Notes under the pieces: model-generated
Told to the model about the DNA's origin: nothing
The model's input: the letters and a program-made list of their open reading frames with translations, nothing else
Database searches by the model: none
Assembly: GCF_013450295.1 (NCBI RefSeq)
Contig: NZ_SKBR01000001.1
Location: 686,001 to 750,000 of the forward strand
Direction of reading: 5' to 3'
DNA length: 64,000 nt
From: Streptomyces sp. AJS327
GTDB lineage: Bacteria > Actinomycetota > Actinomycetes > Streptomycetales > Streptomycetaceae
Part shown: one piece after another, positions 25,347 to 35,600 of the stretch
Layout of the letters: each line of letters starts with the position of its first letter
How positions within the stretch are numbered: position 1 is the first letter of the stretch
Translations under genes and position numbers: made by a program

Positions 25347-25396
25347 GGGCCCCGTGGGGTGCTGAGCTGAGACGATCCGATGGAGCTTTGAGGACG

Positions 25397-28270
25397 ATGA
25401 GCGAGACGACCAACGCCGCGGAGAGCGCGGCCCCCCATCGCTACACGGCGGCGCTGGCCGCTGACATCGAGGCGCGCTGGCAGGACTTCTGGGAGAAGCA
25501 CGGCGTGTACGAGGCGCCCAACCCGGGCGACGGCGAACTCGGCGGCGATCCCCGGCGGGCGGCCCTGCCGAAGAAGTTCATCATGGACATGTTTCCGTAC
25601 CCCTCGGGCAGCGGGCTGCACGTCGGCCATCCGCTGGGGTACATCGCCACCGACGCCTACGCCCGTCTCCAGCGGATGACCGGCCACAACGTCCTGCACA
25701 CCCTGGGCTTCGACGCCTTCGGGCTGCCCGCGGAGCAGTACGCCGTGCAGACCGGCGCCCACCCCCGGGGGACGACCGAGGCCAACATGGTCACCATGCG
25801 GTCCCAGCTGCGGCGGCTGGGGCTGGGGCACGACGAGCGCCGGTCGTTCGCGACGATCGACCCGGAGTACTACCGCTGGACCCAGTGGATCTTCCTCCAG
25901 ATCTTCGACTCCTGGTACGACGCGGACGCCGGGCGGGCCCGGCCGATCAGCGAGCTGGTGGACCAGTTCGAGACGGGTGAGCGGCCGACGCCCGGCGGCT
26001 ACCAGCCCTGGCCGGAGCTGGACGCGGCGGCCAGGGCCGAGGTGCTGAGCGAGTACCGGCTGGCCTACGCCTCGGACGCCCCGGTCAACTGGAGCCCCGG
26101 GCTGGGCACGGTGCTGGCCAACGAGGAGGTCACCGCCGACGGCCGCAGCGAGCGGGGCAACTTCCCGGTCTTCAAGGCCCGGCTGCGGCAGTGGAACATG
26201 CGTATCACCGCCTACGCCGACCGGCTGCTGGAGGACCTGGACGGACTGGACTGGCCCGAGTCGATCAAGCTCCAGCAGCGCAACTGGATCGGCCGCAGCG
26301 AGGGCGCTCGCATCCGGTTCCCCCTCGGGGACCAGGGGGTCGAGGTCTTCACCACGCGCCAGGACACCGTCTTCGGCGCCACGTACATGGTCCTGTCCCC
26401 CGAGCATCCGCTGATCGACACGGTGGTGCCCGCCGCGTGGCCGGAGGGCACACCCGCGGTCTGGACCGGCGGTCACCCGGATCCGGCCACCGCCGTCGCC
26501 GCGTACCGCGCCGAGGCCGAGGCCAAGTCGGACGTGGAGCGGCAGGCCGACGCCAAGGTGAAGACCGGCGTCTTCACCGGTGCCCACGCGACCAACCCGG
26601 TCAGCGGCGAGCGCGTTCCGGTCTTCATCGCGGACTACGTGCTGATGGGGTACGGAACCGGCGCGATCATGGCGGTCCCGGCGCACGACCAGCGCGACTT
26701 CGCGTTCGCGCGCGCCTTCGACCTCCCGATGCGCTGTGTGGTCGAGCCCTCGGACGGCCGTGGCCTCGACCCGGCGGCGTGGAGTGAGGCGTTCGTCTCC
26801 GGCGAGGCGCGGATCGTCCACTCCGAGGGGGAGACGGTCTCGCTGAACGGCCTGCCGGTGCCCGAGGCCAAGACCCGGCTGACCGCGTGGCTGGAGGAGC
26901 GCGGCCTCGGCGAGGGCACGGTCAACTACCGCCTGCGGGACTGGCTGTTCAGCCGCCAGCGGTACTGGGGCGAGCCGTTCCCCATCGTCTACGACGAGGA
27001 CGGTGTGGCGCACGCGCTGCCCGAGTCGATGCTGCCGCTGGAACTGCCCGAGGTCGACGACTACTCCCCGCGCACCTTCGACCCGGACGACGCGGAGGCC
27101 GAGCCGGAGACGCCGCTGTCCCGCAACGAGGACTGGGTCAACGTCACCCTGGACCTCGGGGACGGCAGGGGGCCACGGCGCTTCCGCCGGGAGACCAACA
27201 CCATGCCCAACTGGGCTGGCTCCTGCTGGTACGAGCTGCGCTACCTGGACCCGCGCAACAGCGAGCGGCTGGTGGATCCCGAGGTCGAGCGGTACTGGAT
27301 GGGGCCGCGCGCGGGCATGCCCACCGGCGGCGTCGACCTGTACGTCGGCGGCCAGGAGCACGCGGTGCTGCACCTGCTGTACGCCCGCTTCTGGTCCAAG
27401 GTGCTGTTCGACCTGGGGCACGTCTCCTCGGCCGAGCCGTTCCACAAGCTGTACAACCAGGGCATGATCCAGGCGTACGTCTACCGGGACGAGCGCGGGA
27501 TCGCCGTTCCGGCCGCCGAGGTCGAGGAGCGCGACGGCGCCTACTTCTTCCAGGGCGAGCGGGTCTCCCGGCAGCTGGGCAAGATGGGCAAGTCGCTGCG
27601 GAACGCGGTCACTCCGGACGAGATCTGCGCCGAGTACGGCGCGGACACCCTGCGGCTCTACGAGATGGCGATGGGCCCGCTGGACGTCTCCCGGCCCTGG
27701 GACCCGCGTGCCGTGGTCGGCCAGTTCCGGCTGCTCCAGCGACTCTGGCGGAACATCGTCGACGAGCGGACCGGCGAGTGCGCCGTCGTCGAGGCCGAAC
27801 CGGACGTGACCACCCTCCGGGTGCTGCACAAGACGGTGGACGGCGTGCGGCAGGACATGGAGGAGCTCCGGTTCAACACGGCGATCGCCAAGATCACCGA
27901 ACTGAACAACCACGTCACGAAGTTGACCGAGGTACCGCGGGCGGTGGCCGAGCCCATGGTGCTGATGATCGCGCCGCTGGCCCCGCACGCGGCCGAGGAG
28001 CTGTGGCGCCGACTGGGCCACGAGGACGGCGTGGTGTACCAGGCGTTCCCGGCGGCCGATCCGGCCTACCTGGTGGACGAGACGGTGACCTGCGTCGTGC
28101 AGATCAAGGGCAAGGTCAGGGCCCGGCTGGAGGTCCCGCCCTCCGTCTCGGACGCCGACCTGGAGGCGCGGGCTCTCGCGGACCCCACCGTCGTGGCCGC
28201 TCTGGGCGATGCCGGGGTGCGCAAGGTGATCGTCCGGGCGCCCAAACTGGTCAACATCGTCCCCGCCTGA
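25397..28270 (+). CDS. leuS: Leucyl-tRNA synthetase
   Basis: Class I synthetase charging tRNA-Leu. 957 residues. HVGH (75-78, in [13 protein letters not shown]) is the HIGH motif and KMGKS (about 729-733) the KMSKS motif. The CP1 editing domain includes the Thr-rich [20 protein letters not shown]. The C-terminal domain ends [17 protein letters not shown]. The ATG at 25397 was chosen over a frame open to 25325, since that stretch overlaps the attenuator terminator and is not conserved. Expression is predicted to rise when charged tRNA-Leu is scarce. Confidence 0.97.
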   Translation: MSETTNAAESAAPHRYTAALAADIEARWQDFWEKHGVYEAPNPGDGELGGDPRRAALPKKFIMDMFPYPSGSGLHVGHPLGYIATDAYARLQRMTGHNVLHTLGFDAFGLPAEQYAVQTGAHPRGTTEANMVTMRSQLRRLGLGHDERRSFATIDPEYYRWTQWIFLQIFDSWYDADAGRARPISELVDQFETGERPTPGGYQPWPELDAAARAEVLSEYRLAYASDAPVNWSPGLGTVLANEEVTADGRSERGNFPVFKARLRQWNMRITAYADRLLEDLDGLDWPESIKLQQRNWIGRSEGARIRFPLGDQGVEVFTTRQDTVFGATYMVLSPEHPLIDTVVPAAWPEGTPAVWTGGHPDPATAVAAYRAEAEAKSDVERQADAKVKTGVFTGAHATNPVSGERVPVFIADYVLMGYGTGAIMAVPAHDQRDFAFARAFDLPMRCVVEPSDGRGLDPAAWSEAFVSGEARIVHSEGETVSLNGLPVPEAKTRLTAWLEERGLGEGTVNYRLRDWLFSRQRYWGEPFPIVYDEDGVAHALPESMLPLELPEVDDYSPRTFDPDDAEAEPETPLSRNEDWVNVTLDLGDGRGPRRFRRETNTMPNWAGSCWYELRYLDPRNSERLVDPEVERYWMGPRAGMPTGGVDLYVGGQEHAVLHLLYARFWSKVLFDLGHVSSAEPFHKLYNQGMIQAYVYRDERGIAVPAAEVEERDGAYFFQGERVSRQLGKMGKSLRNAVTPDEICAEYGADTLRLYEMAMGPLDVSRPWDPRAVVGQFRLLQRLWRNIVDERTGECAVVEAEPDVTTLRVLHKTVDGVRQDMEELRFNTAIAKITELNNHVTKLTEVPRAVAEPMVLMIAPLAPHAAEELWRRLGHEDGVVYQAFPAADPAYLVDETVTCVVQIKGKVRARLEVPPSVSDADLEARALADPTVVAALGDAGVRKVIVRAPKLVNIVPA

Positions 28271-28297
28271 TCACGCGCTGAGCGCGGGACGGACGGG

Positions 28298-28326
28298 CGG
28301 CTCCCCGCCACGGTGGCCGGGAGCCG
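28298..28326 (+). terminator. leuS terminator
   Basis: CGGCTCCC (28298-28305) and GGGAGCCG (28319-28326) pair around a 13-nt loop that can fold further (CCA/TGG). It lies 28 nt after leuS. Confidence 0.7.
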
Positions 28327-28471
28327 TCCGGAGGACGCGCCGGTCCGTCCGGAACCCGCCTGCCCGGGCCCCTACGGGGACGGTCCGGGGGTGTTCCGGG
28401 ATCTCCTGGAACCCGGTACCCGGCCCGCGCGTTTACTGTGGAGTGGACTCGCACGGACGGAAGGGCGGTCC

Positions 28472-29248
28472 ATGGAATTCGTCTTCGGTGCGTTGGCTCT
28501 GCTCTTCGTGCTCTTCGTGGTGTACGGCTGCGTCCTCACGGTGCGCGCCGTGCGCGCGATGCGGCGCGGCGTGGAGCGCACCGGTGCGCAGGTGCGGCGC
28601 ACCGTCGAGGAGACCACCCTCAAGGCGCGCGCCGCGCAGCCGGGAGCGGTCGGAGAGGTGGCCCGGGTCCGGCTCGGGCTGCGCTCCTCCGTCGACAACA
28701 CCCGCCGCGCCCTGGAGCTGGGTGTGGCCGAGGACCCCTCGCTCCGTGAGTCCCTCGCACTTCTTGACCAACTACACGAGCACGCACGCCAGTTGGACCG
28801 CGAACTGCGAGTGCTGATGGAACGTGAGCCGGACCGCGCCCGGATCGCGGACCGGCTGCCGGCGGCGCGGGAGCGCGCGGACCGGATCCGCGAGTCAGCG
28901 GACTCGCTCCGCTTCGCCGCGCAGGAGCGTGCCAGCCAGCACGGGGCCGACGGTCTGGACGCCCTCCGCGAACAGATCCAGATGGAGTCGGTCGCGCTGC
29001 GGCACTGGGAGAAACCCACCACCGGCGGCGAACCGGACGACCACACCACCCGCCCGGCGTCCTCCGGCGGACCGGCGCCCGGCGCCGCCGCGGAGGCCCC
29101 GGCCACCGAGGGCGCCGAACCCCGCCCCGCCGAGCTGGGGGACCGGAGACGGAACGGCGCGGGCGCGGACGGCGCCCGCTGGATCGACGACCTCTCCCTC
29201 GGAGGGGCCCGCTCCGACAGCCGCTCCGACCCCCACGGCACGAGCTGA
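28472..29248 (+). CDS. Membrane-anchored coiled-coil protein, unknown function
   Basis: 258 residues: one N-terminal transmembrane helix (5-25, FGALALLFVLFVVYGCVLTV), then about 140 residues of charged heptad-like helix (LALLDQLHEHARQLDRELRV; DRIRESADSLRFAAQERASQ), then a disordered acidic/Pro-rich tail. This is a single-pass anchor with an extended helical rod facing the cytoplasm. Widespread in Streptomyces next to degV-comEA, but I recognise no named family. It could be a scaffold or envelope-organising protein. Confidence 0.7.
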   Translation: MEFVFGALALLFVLFVVYGCVLTVRAVRAMRRGVERTGAQVRRTVEETTLKARAAQPGAVGEVARVRLGLRSSVDNTRRALELGVAEDPSLRESLALLDQLHEHARQLDRELRVLMEREPDRARIADRLPAARERADRIRESADSLRFAAQERASQHGADGLDALREQIQMESVALRHWEKPTTGGEPDDHTTRPASSGGPAPGAAAEAPATEGAEPRPAELGDRRRNGAGADGARWIDDLSLGGARSDSRSDPHGTS

Positions 29249-29444
29249 CCGTTCCCCTCGGTCGTCGCGCCCCGTCCCAGGGATTCGGAGCCCGGCCCCT
29301 CGGCCACGGGAGCGCCCGGGGCGGTTCGGGTGGCCTGCCCACGGGCTGGGGAGGGGCCGCGTTGTCCCGGTGGGCTTGCGGGTATTCGCGCGGGTTCCCG
29401 GGGCCCGGCCGGGGGGAGATAATCGGCCAGATAGCCTCTGGACC

Positions 29445-30290
29445 ATGCCGCGCAATGTCGCCATCATCACCGATTCCACGGCCTACCTCCCGCAGACCGC
29501 CCTGGAGGAGCACGGCGTTACGGTCGTCCCGCTCACGGTGGTGCTGGGCGGCGAGGCGTACGAGGAGGGCACCGGCATCACGGCGGACACCCTCGCCACC
29601 GCCCTCCGCGAGCGGCGCGCGGTCACCACCTCCCGCCCGGCGCCGGAGACGTTCGCCCGCGCCTACCGGAGAGCCGCCGAGCGGGGCGCCGAGGCGGTCG
29701 TCTCCCTCCACCTCTCCGCCGAGATCTCCGGTACGTACGACGCGGCGCTGTTGGCGGCCCGCGAGGCGCCGCTGCCCGTCCGGGTCGTGGACACCGGGAT
29801 GGTCGCGATGGCCCTGGGCTTCTGCGCCGTCGCGGCGGCGGGGGCGGCGGACGCCGGGGGTTCCCTGGACGAGATCGTGGCGGCGGCCGGAGAGCGGGCC
29901 GCCGGGACCTCCGCCTACTTCTGTGTGGACACCCTGGACTACCTCCGTCGCGGCGGCCGGATCGGAGCGGCTCGTGCGCTGCTCGGATCGGCCCTGGCGG
30001 TCAAGCCCCTGCTCGAACTCGCGGACGGCCGTATCGACTTGCTGGAGAAGGTGCGCACCACCTCGCGGGCGGTGGCGCGGCTGGAGGAGATCGTCGTGGA
30101 GCGCGCGGGCTCGGCGGAGGTCGATGTGGCGGTGCACCACCTGGCCGCACCGGAGCGGGCCGAGCGCCTGGCGGAACGGCTCGACGAGCGGCTGCCGGGG
30201 CTGTGCGCGCTGCACGTCAGCGAGGTCGGCGCGGTCATCGGAGCGCACACGGGACCGGGGCTGGTGGGGGCGGTGCTGTCCCCCCGCTGA
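29445..30290 (+). CDS. DegV family fatty-acid-binding protein
   Basis: 281 residues. DegV proteins present fatty acids to FakA-type kinases. VAIITDSTAYLPQTALEEHG is the N-terminal signature; TSRPAPETF, SLHLSAEISGTYDAALLA and VDTLDYLRRGGRIG are the lipid-binding and DegV motifs. The end, GAVIGAHTGPGLVGAV, is conserved. ATG at 29445 follows TAGCCT (29432-29437) by 7 nt, so it is probably leaderless. No fakA-like kinase is visible in this window. Confidence 0.9.
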   Translation: MPRNVAIITDSTAYLPQTALEEHGVTVVPLTVVLGGEAYEEGTGITADTLATALRERRAVTTSRPAPETFARAYRRAAERGAEAVVSLHLSAEISGTYDAALLAAREAPLPVRVVDTGMVAMALGFCAVAAAGAADAGGSLDEIVAAAGERAAGTSAYFCVDTLDYLRRGGRIGAARALLGSALAVKPLLELADGRIDLLEKVRTTSRAVARLEEIVVERAGSAEVDVAVHHLAAPERAERLAERLDERLPGLCALHVSEVGAVIGAHTGPGLVGAVLSPR

Positions 30291-30299
30291 GTGACGTGG

Positions 30300-30326
30300 T
30301 TTTCCACAACTCACGGGTTGTCCACC
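30300..30326 (+). other. Two DnaA-box-like 9-mers before comEA
   Basis: TTTTCCACA (30300-30308) and TTGTCCACC (30318-30326) each differ by one base from the actinobacterial DnaA box TTGTCCACA and are in the same orientation, 9 nt apart. The stretch also forms a small inverted repeat (ACAAC...GTTGT). Chance is possible. Confidence 0.3.
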
Positions 30327-30378
30327 GGAATTCCGCAAGATCGTTCGCTCCGGCGGAAGCCGCCTAGCGTCGGTCGGC

Positions 30379-32688
30379 ATGAGTCCTCGAACCGACACCC
30401 GTGCCGTCCGCGCCCACCGCACCACCGGTACCGCCCGCTCGGCCCGCACTGCCCGTGACCGTTCGCGCCCGCCCCGCACCCACGCCCACACCACCCCAGG
30501 AACCGGCTCCGGAACCCGCCCAGGAACCGGAGCTGGGACCGGATCCGGGACCGGTCCTGGAGGCGGGCGCCGCGTCCGCCGTGTCCGGTCCGTGGGCCCG
30601 TCCCTCCCGGCCCGCCGTACCCGGCCCTGGCGCCCCGTGCCACCGCGCCCGGACGCCCAGCGGGCCGCCGCCCTCTTCCCCGAGGCGGCCACCACGATCA
30701 CCTCCTACCCGGGCGCCTCACCTCCAGCCCTCACCCCGCGAGCCCTCACCCCACGAACCCCCGCCTCTCAAACCCGCGTCTCCCCGTCTCGGGCGTCCCG
30801 GTCTCCCGCGCCCCGGCCGCTCACGTCCGGGGACCCGCGGCTAGCGAGCGTTCCGCCCCCGCCCGTCCCCGAACCAGCCACCCCCGCCCCCGGCGGCGAG
30901 GGCCTCCCGGGCTCCCCCGGGGCCGCTTCCCCGCGGGTGGGCCCGTCCTTCGGCGTCGGCGCGCCCACCCCCGGCGGATCGGTGGACGAACCCCCACGCA
31001 CCCCCGGCTCTCCACCGAGCGGACCCGACCCGGCGGCCGACTCCGCCACCGCGAGTCCCCCGCCCCGTGAGCCCGTCCCCGCCAACTCCCCACCCCCGGA
31101 ACCCCGTTCCGCTCCCTCCGGGCCGTCGCGGCCGCTCGCCAGCCCGGGCGAGCGGCTCCCCTGGCCGACCGTCTCCGAACCACGCCCGAACGTGCGGCTC
31201 GGCGCCCCACCGGCTTCCGTCCAGTTCGCCCGCCACCCACCGGGCCTCCCCGTTCGCCCCTCCGGAACGCGCCCGGACCCGCGCCCCGAGACGCCGGACC
31301 CGCCGGAGGGCCCCGTCCTCTCGCGGGACGAGGCCGTCGCCGTGGCGCGCTCCGCCGTTCGGCGCGGCCGCGCACGACGGGCGGCCCGGAACCACCGCCG
31401 ACCTGGCCCGGGCCACCCTCCGCCACCGCGCGTGAACCGTGGGACGGGTGAGACGGCGCCGCTCCCGGCGGTGTCGGGGGCCACCCCGCCGTCCTCGGCG
31501 GAGCGCGGAATCTCCCCCTCGGACATCGCACTGGGCACCCCGTTCCACGCCTCGCGCTGGCTGCGACCCCCGAACCCGCCGTCATGGGCGCGGGAAGAGC
31601 CCGAACCGCCACCCCCTGACCCGACCCCGACCCCGGTTAGGGACGAACGCGGGAGGGCCGCCGGAGCCCCCTCCGGCGAGGCGTTCCCCGGCCAAGCTCC
31701 CGGCGCCGTCCACACCCCCGGCCGCCTGGGACCACGCCGTCCACACGAGCCAACCACCCCCGCCCGTCCGGTGGTTGGCCGGGAGACAGCTCCCGGCGAG
31801 ACCGTACGGCCCTCCGGCGCCGAAGCCCGAGTGGGCGGTGGTCAGCCCCCTCCGAAGCCCGCGCCCGCCGGGAACACGCCCACCCCCACCGATCCGGAGA
31901 GCGGTGGCCCGGAGTGGCGGCGTCGCACCGAACGTCTGGGGCTCGCCCTCCGCGAGCGGCTACCCCTCTGGCTCCAGCCGCGCTGTGGGCTCCGGGCGCG
32001 GACGGTGCTCGCCGTCCTCGTACTGCTCGGCGTCGCGCTCGGCTTCGCCGCCTGGCACTTCTGGTCCGGGCGGCCCCGGCCCGTCGAGGCTCCGGCGGTC
32101 CAGGGGGCGGGCTCCCCGGCGGCTCCAGGTGGTTCCGGCTCCGCGGGCGCCTCCGGGCGCGCGGAGGGCGTCGCGCCGTCCACGGCGACCGGCGCCCCCG
32201 GCGCTGGTTCCGGGCGGCCGGTGGTCGTCGACGTGGCGGGCAAGGTCCGGAAACCGGGCGTGCGGCGACTCCCCGCCGGATCCCGGGTCTCCGACGCGCT
32301 GGCCGCCGCCGGGGGCCTGCGCGGCGAACCCGACACCACCGGGCTGAACCGCGCCCGCGTACTGGTGGACGGCGAGCACATCGTGGTCGGCGCCTCCGGT
32401 ACCACGACCGCCCAGGGAGGTCAGCCGGGTGCCGCCGGTTCCGGCGCGACCAGCGGAAAGGCCGGAGCCGCGCCCGGGGGCCAGGGCGCTCCGGGCACCC
32501 CCGTCAGCCTCAACTCCGCCACCGCCGACCAGTTGGAGACCCTTCCGGGCGTCGGGCCGGTCCTCGCCCAGCACATTCTCGACCACCGTGCGGAGCGCGG
32601 CGGCTTCACCTCCGTGGACCAGCTCCGCGAGGTCAACGGCATCGGGGAGAGCCGCTTCGCCGAACTCGAACCCCGGGTCTCCCCGTGA
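30379..32688 (+). CDS. comEA: ComEA-like DNA-binding protein with very long Pro-rich N-terminus
   Basis: 769 residues. The C-terminal part is standard ComEA: a transmembrane helix (about 541-560, TVLAVLVLLGVALGFAAWHF), an SLBB domain (about 613-671, VVDVAGKVRKPGVRRLPAGS), then a helix-hairpin-helix DNA-binding domain (709-768, NSATADQLETLPGVGPVLAQ). Residues 1-510 are Pro/Arg/Ser-rich with no fold, far longer than usual. ATG at 30379 follows TAGCGT (30365-30370) by 8 nt. Frame use at 30.4-30.7 kb is ambiguous because a second frame is also Pro-rich, so the start may be wrong. The stop overlaps comEC (GTGA). Role: binding DNA for uptake; competence is unproven in Streptomyces. Confidence 0.82.
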   Translation: MSPRTDTRAVRAHRTTGTARSARTARDRSRPPRTHAHTTPGTGSGTRPGTGAGTGSGTGPGGGRRVRRVRSVGPSLPARRTRPWRPVPPRPDAQRAAALFPEAATTITSYPGASPPALTPRALTPRTPASQTRVSPSRASRSPAPRPLTSGDPRLASVPPPPVPEPATPAPGGEGLPGSPGAASPRVGPSFGVGAPTPGGSVDEPPRTPGSPPSGPDPAADSATASPPPREPVPANSPPPEPRSAPSGPSRPLASPGERLPWPTVSEPRPNVRLGAPPASVQFARHPPGLPVRPSGTRPDPRPETPDPPEGPVLSRDEAVAVARSAVRRGRARRAARNHRRPGPGHPPPPRVNRGTGETAPLPAVSGATPPSSAERGISPSDIALGTPFHASRWLRPPNPPSWAREEPEPPPPDPTPTPVRDERGRAAGAPSGEAFPGQAPGAVHTPGRLGPRRPHEPTTPARPVVGRETAPGETVRPSGAEARVGGGQPPPKPAPAGNTPTPTDPESGGPEWRRRTERLGLALRERLPLWLQPRCGLRARTVLAVLVLLGVALGFAAWHFWSGRPRPVEAPAVQGAGSPAAPGGSGSAGASGRAEGVAPSTATGAPGAGSGRPVVVDVAGKVRKPGVRRLPAGSRVSDALAAAGGLRGEPDTTGLNRARVLVDGEHIVVGASGTTTAQGGQPGAAGSGATSGKAGAAPGGQGAPGTPVSLNSATADQLETLPGVGPVLAQHILDHRAERGGFTSVDQLREVNGIGESRFAELEPRVSP

Positions 32689-35600
32689 CGCCCGGTCGGG
32701 CGGCGCCGCACGCCGCCGCCGGACACCCGCTCGGCTCCTCCCATCCCCGGCAGGAGGGGCCCACCGACCTCCGGCTGCTGCCGGGGGCGCTCGGCGCCTG
32801 GGGAGCGGCGGCCCTCGCGCTCGGCGCGCCCGGCTGGAGCGTCATGGTGGGCGTGGTGCTCTGCGGCGGCTGCGGTCTGCTCCTGGTGCTCCTCGCCGCC
32901 CGGGCACACCCGCCCGGGCCCGGGCGGCCGGGGCACCCGGCCCGCCCGGTCGGTCCCTCCACCACCCCACGGCACCCGCCCACCGCCCCGCCCCCGAACC
33001 CGTCCCCTACGGCGGAGCCCCCGCAGACGCGGCGCACCCGCGCCGGACCGGAGCCCGCGTCGTCGGTTGCCGCCGTACCGTCGTGGGCGGTGGGGGACTC
33101 CGCCACCCCCGCCACCGCCCGGAGGGGCGTGCGGCTCGGGCTCGCGCTGGCGCTGCTCTGCGCTGCCGCCGCCGCGGGCAGCGCGGCGCTGCACTCCGCG
33201 GACCTCCGGCGAGGTCCCGTACCGGCCCTCGCCGAGCGGTACGCGATGGTCAACGTGGAGGTCTCCGTCAACGGCGACCCCCGACTGGTGCGGCCCCGGG
33301 CGAACGGCGCCTCGACGGGCGAGCCGACGGTCCTGGTACCGGCCGTCGTGCGGGAACTGTCCCCGCTGGGCTGTGACGCCCGCCCCGGCGCGCGCTCGCC
33401 CGCCCGAGTCGGGGTCCCCGCCGCGTGTGCCCGGGAACCCTCCGCCCTGCGCACCCCGGTGCTGCTCGTCGTCAGCCCCCGCGATGACGGACCCCCGGAC
33501 GCCGCGCCGGGCCGCCCGGACACCCCCGGCGGCGAGCGGAGCCCCCACGGCCCGCACGCCGAGCCGAGCCCCGACGGCACGGACGGCGCGCACCGCTCCG
33601 ACGGGGCGGAACCCGGCGGTGACGAGGGCGACAGCGCGGGGACGGCGGCCGGTCCGTGGCGCGGTCTCCTACCCTCCACCCGCCTGCGTGTCACCGGTCA
33701 ACTGGCCCCCACCACGGGGCACTCGGGCGGCCGTCCGGTCGCCGCCGTCCTCCGCGTACGAGACGCCGGACCGCCCCGGCGGACCGCTGCCCCGTCAACG
33801 CTCCAGCGCGCGGCGGGCAGCCTCCGCACGGGCCTGCGTGACGCCACCGCCTCCCTCGGCGGAGACGCCCGCGGCCTGCTGCCCGCACTGGTCGTCGGCG
33901 ACACCTCCCGCCTCCCGGACGCGCTCCGGGACGCTTTCCGCGCCACCGACATGGTGCACCTCCTCGCGGTCAGTGGAGCCAACCTCAGCATCCTCCTCGT
34001 GCTGCTGATTGGCCCCGCCGGGATCGCGCACCGCTCCGAACGCGGCGGTCTCGCCCCGGGGTTGGGCATCCCACTGCGCCACACCGCGCTCGCCGGCTCC
34101 CTGCTGATCCTCGCCTTCGTCCTGGTGTGCCGCCCCGAACCCAGCGTGCTGCGCGCCGCCGCCTGCGGGGCGATCACCCTCCTCGCCATCGGCACCGGAC
34201 GGCGCCGGTCACTGATCCCGGCGCTCGCCGGGGCCGTGCTGCTCCTGCTGCTGTTCGACCCCTGGCTCGCACGGGACTTCGGCTTTCTGCTCTCCGTCCT
34301 GGCCACCGGCTCGCTCCTGACGATCGCCCCACGATGGGCGGCGGTCCTGCGGCGTCGGGGCGTACCCGGGCGGGTGGCCGAGGCGCTCGCCGCCGCCGCG
34401 GCGGCCCAACTGGTCTGCGCCCCGGTCGTGGTGGTACTCGCGGCGCACGTAAGCCTCGTGGCGGTGCCCTGCAACCTCCTCGCCGAGTTCCTCGTCGCCC
34501 CCGCCACCGTGCTGGGCTTCGCGACCCTGGCGACCGGCGTCTGGGCCCCCACCGTCGCGAACTGGCTGGCCTGGCTGGCCAGTTGGCCGACGGACGCCAT
34601 CGCGGCCATCGCCCGCGCCGGGGCACGGCTGCCCGGCGCCGAGATCGGCTGGCCGAGCGGCTGGACGGGCGCACTGTGGCTCGCGCTCCTCCTCGGCGGC
34701 CTTCTGTGGGTCGCCGGGCTGCTCCGCCTGCCCCACCGTCCGCTGCTCTGCGCCTGCTGCGCGCTGCTCCTGGCCGTGGCCCTGTTCCGCCCGGCGCCGC
34801 TGGTGCGCCCACTGCTCGGCTGGCCGCCGCCCGGCTGGCGGATGGTCGCCTGTGACGTGGGTCAGGGAGACGCGCTGGTCCTCGCCACCGGCGAGCGGAA
34901 CACCGCCGTCCTGGTGGACGCCGGGCCGGACCCGGAAACCGTCGACCGCTGCCTGCGAATCCTGGACGTCACCTCGATCCCCCTGCTGCTGCTCACCCAC
35001 TTCCACGCCGACCACGTCGGTGGGCTGTCGGGCGCGCTCCGGGGCAGATCGGTCGGTGCCGTGCAGACCACCGGGCTGGAGGAGCCGCCAGGTCAGGCCC
35101 GCGCCGTCCGGCAGACGGCCCGCGCGGCCGGGGTTCCGGTGCGGCCGGTCGCGGCCGGGGAGCGGCGGCGGGCGGCGGAGCTGTCCTGGCGGGTGCTCTG
35201 GCCGCCGCCGGACCTCGCGGCCAGAGGGGCGAACGACGCCAGCGTCACGCTGCTGGTGCGGACCGGCGGACTGACCGCACTGCTCGCCGGTGACCTTGAA
35301 CCACCCGCGCAGCGCCGGTTGTTGGGCGCCCACCCGCATCTCGGCACCGTCGACGTCCTCAAGCTGCCCCACCACGGCTCGCCGCACCAGGATCCAGCCT
35401 TCCTCGGACGGCTGCGTCCCCGGCTGGCACTCGTCTCGGTGGGAGAGGACAACCCCTACGGACATCCCGCGCCCCGCGTGCTGCACACCCTGCGAGAGGC
35501 GGGCGCGCTGGTGGCCCGTACGGACCAGAACGGCGCGCTCGCCGTCATCCCGCGCGAGGAGCGCGCCGGTGGCCGGACGCCGGGCGGGGGAGCGGCGGGC

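Noticed and set aside
24071..28021. 1316-codon open frame on the minus strand opposite leuS
   Set aside because: Only the last 307 codons are real (P1 peptidase). The rest is antisense to leuS and exists because stop codons are rare in high-GC DNA.
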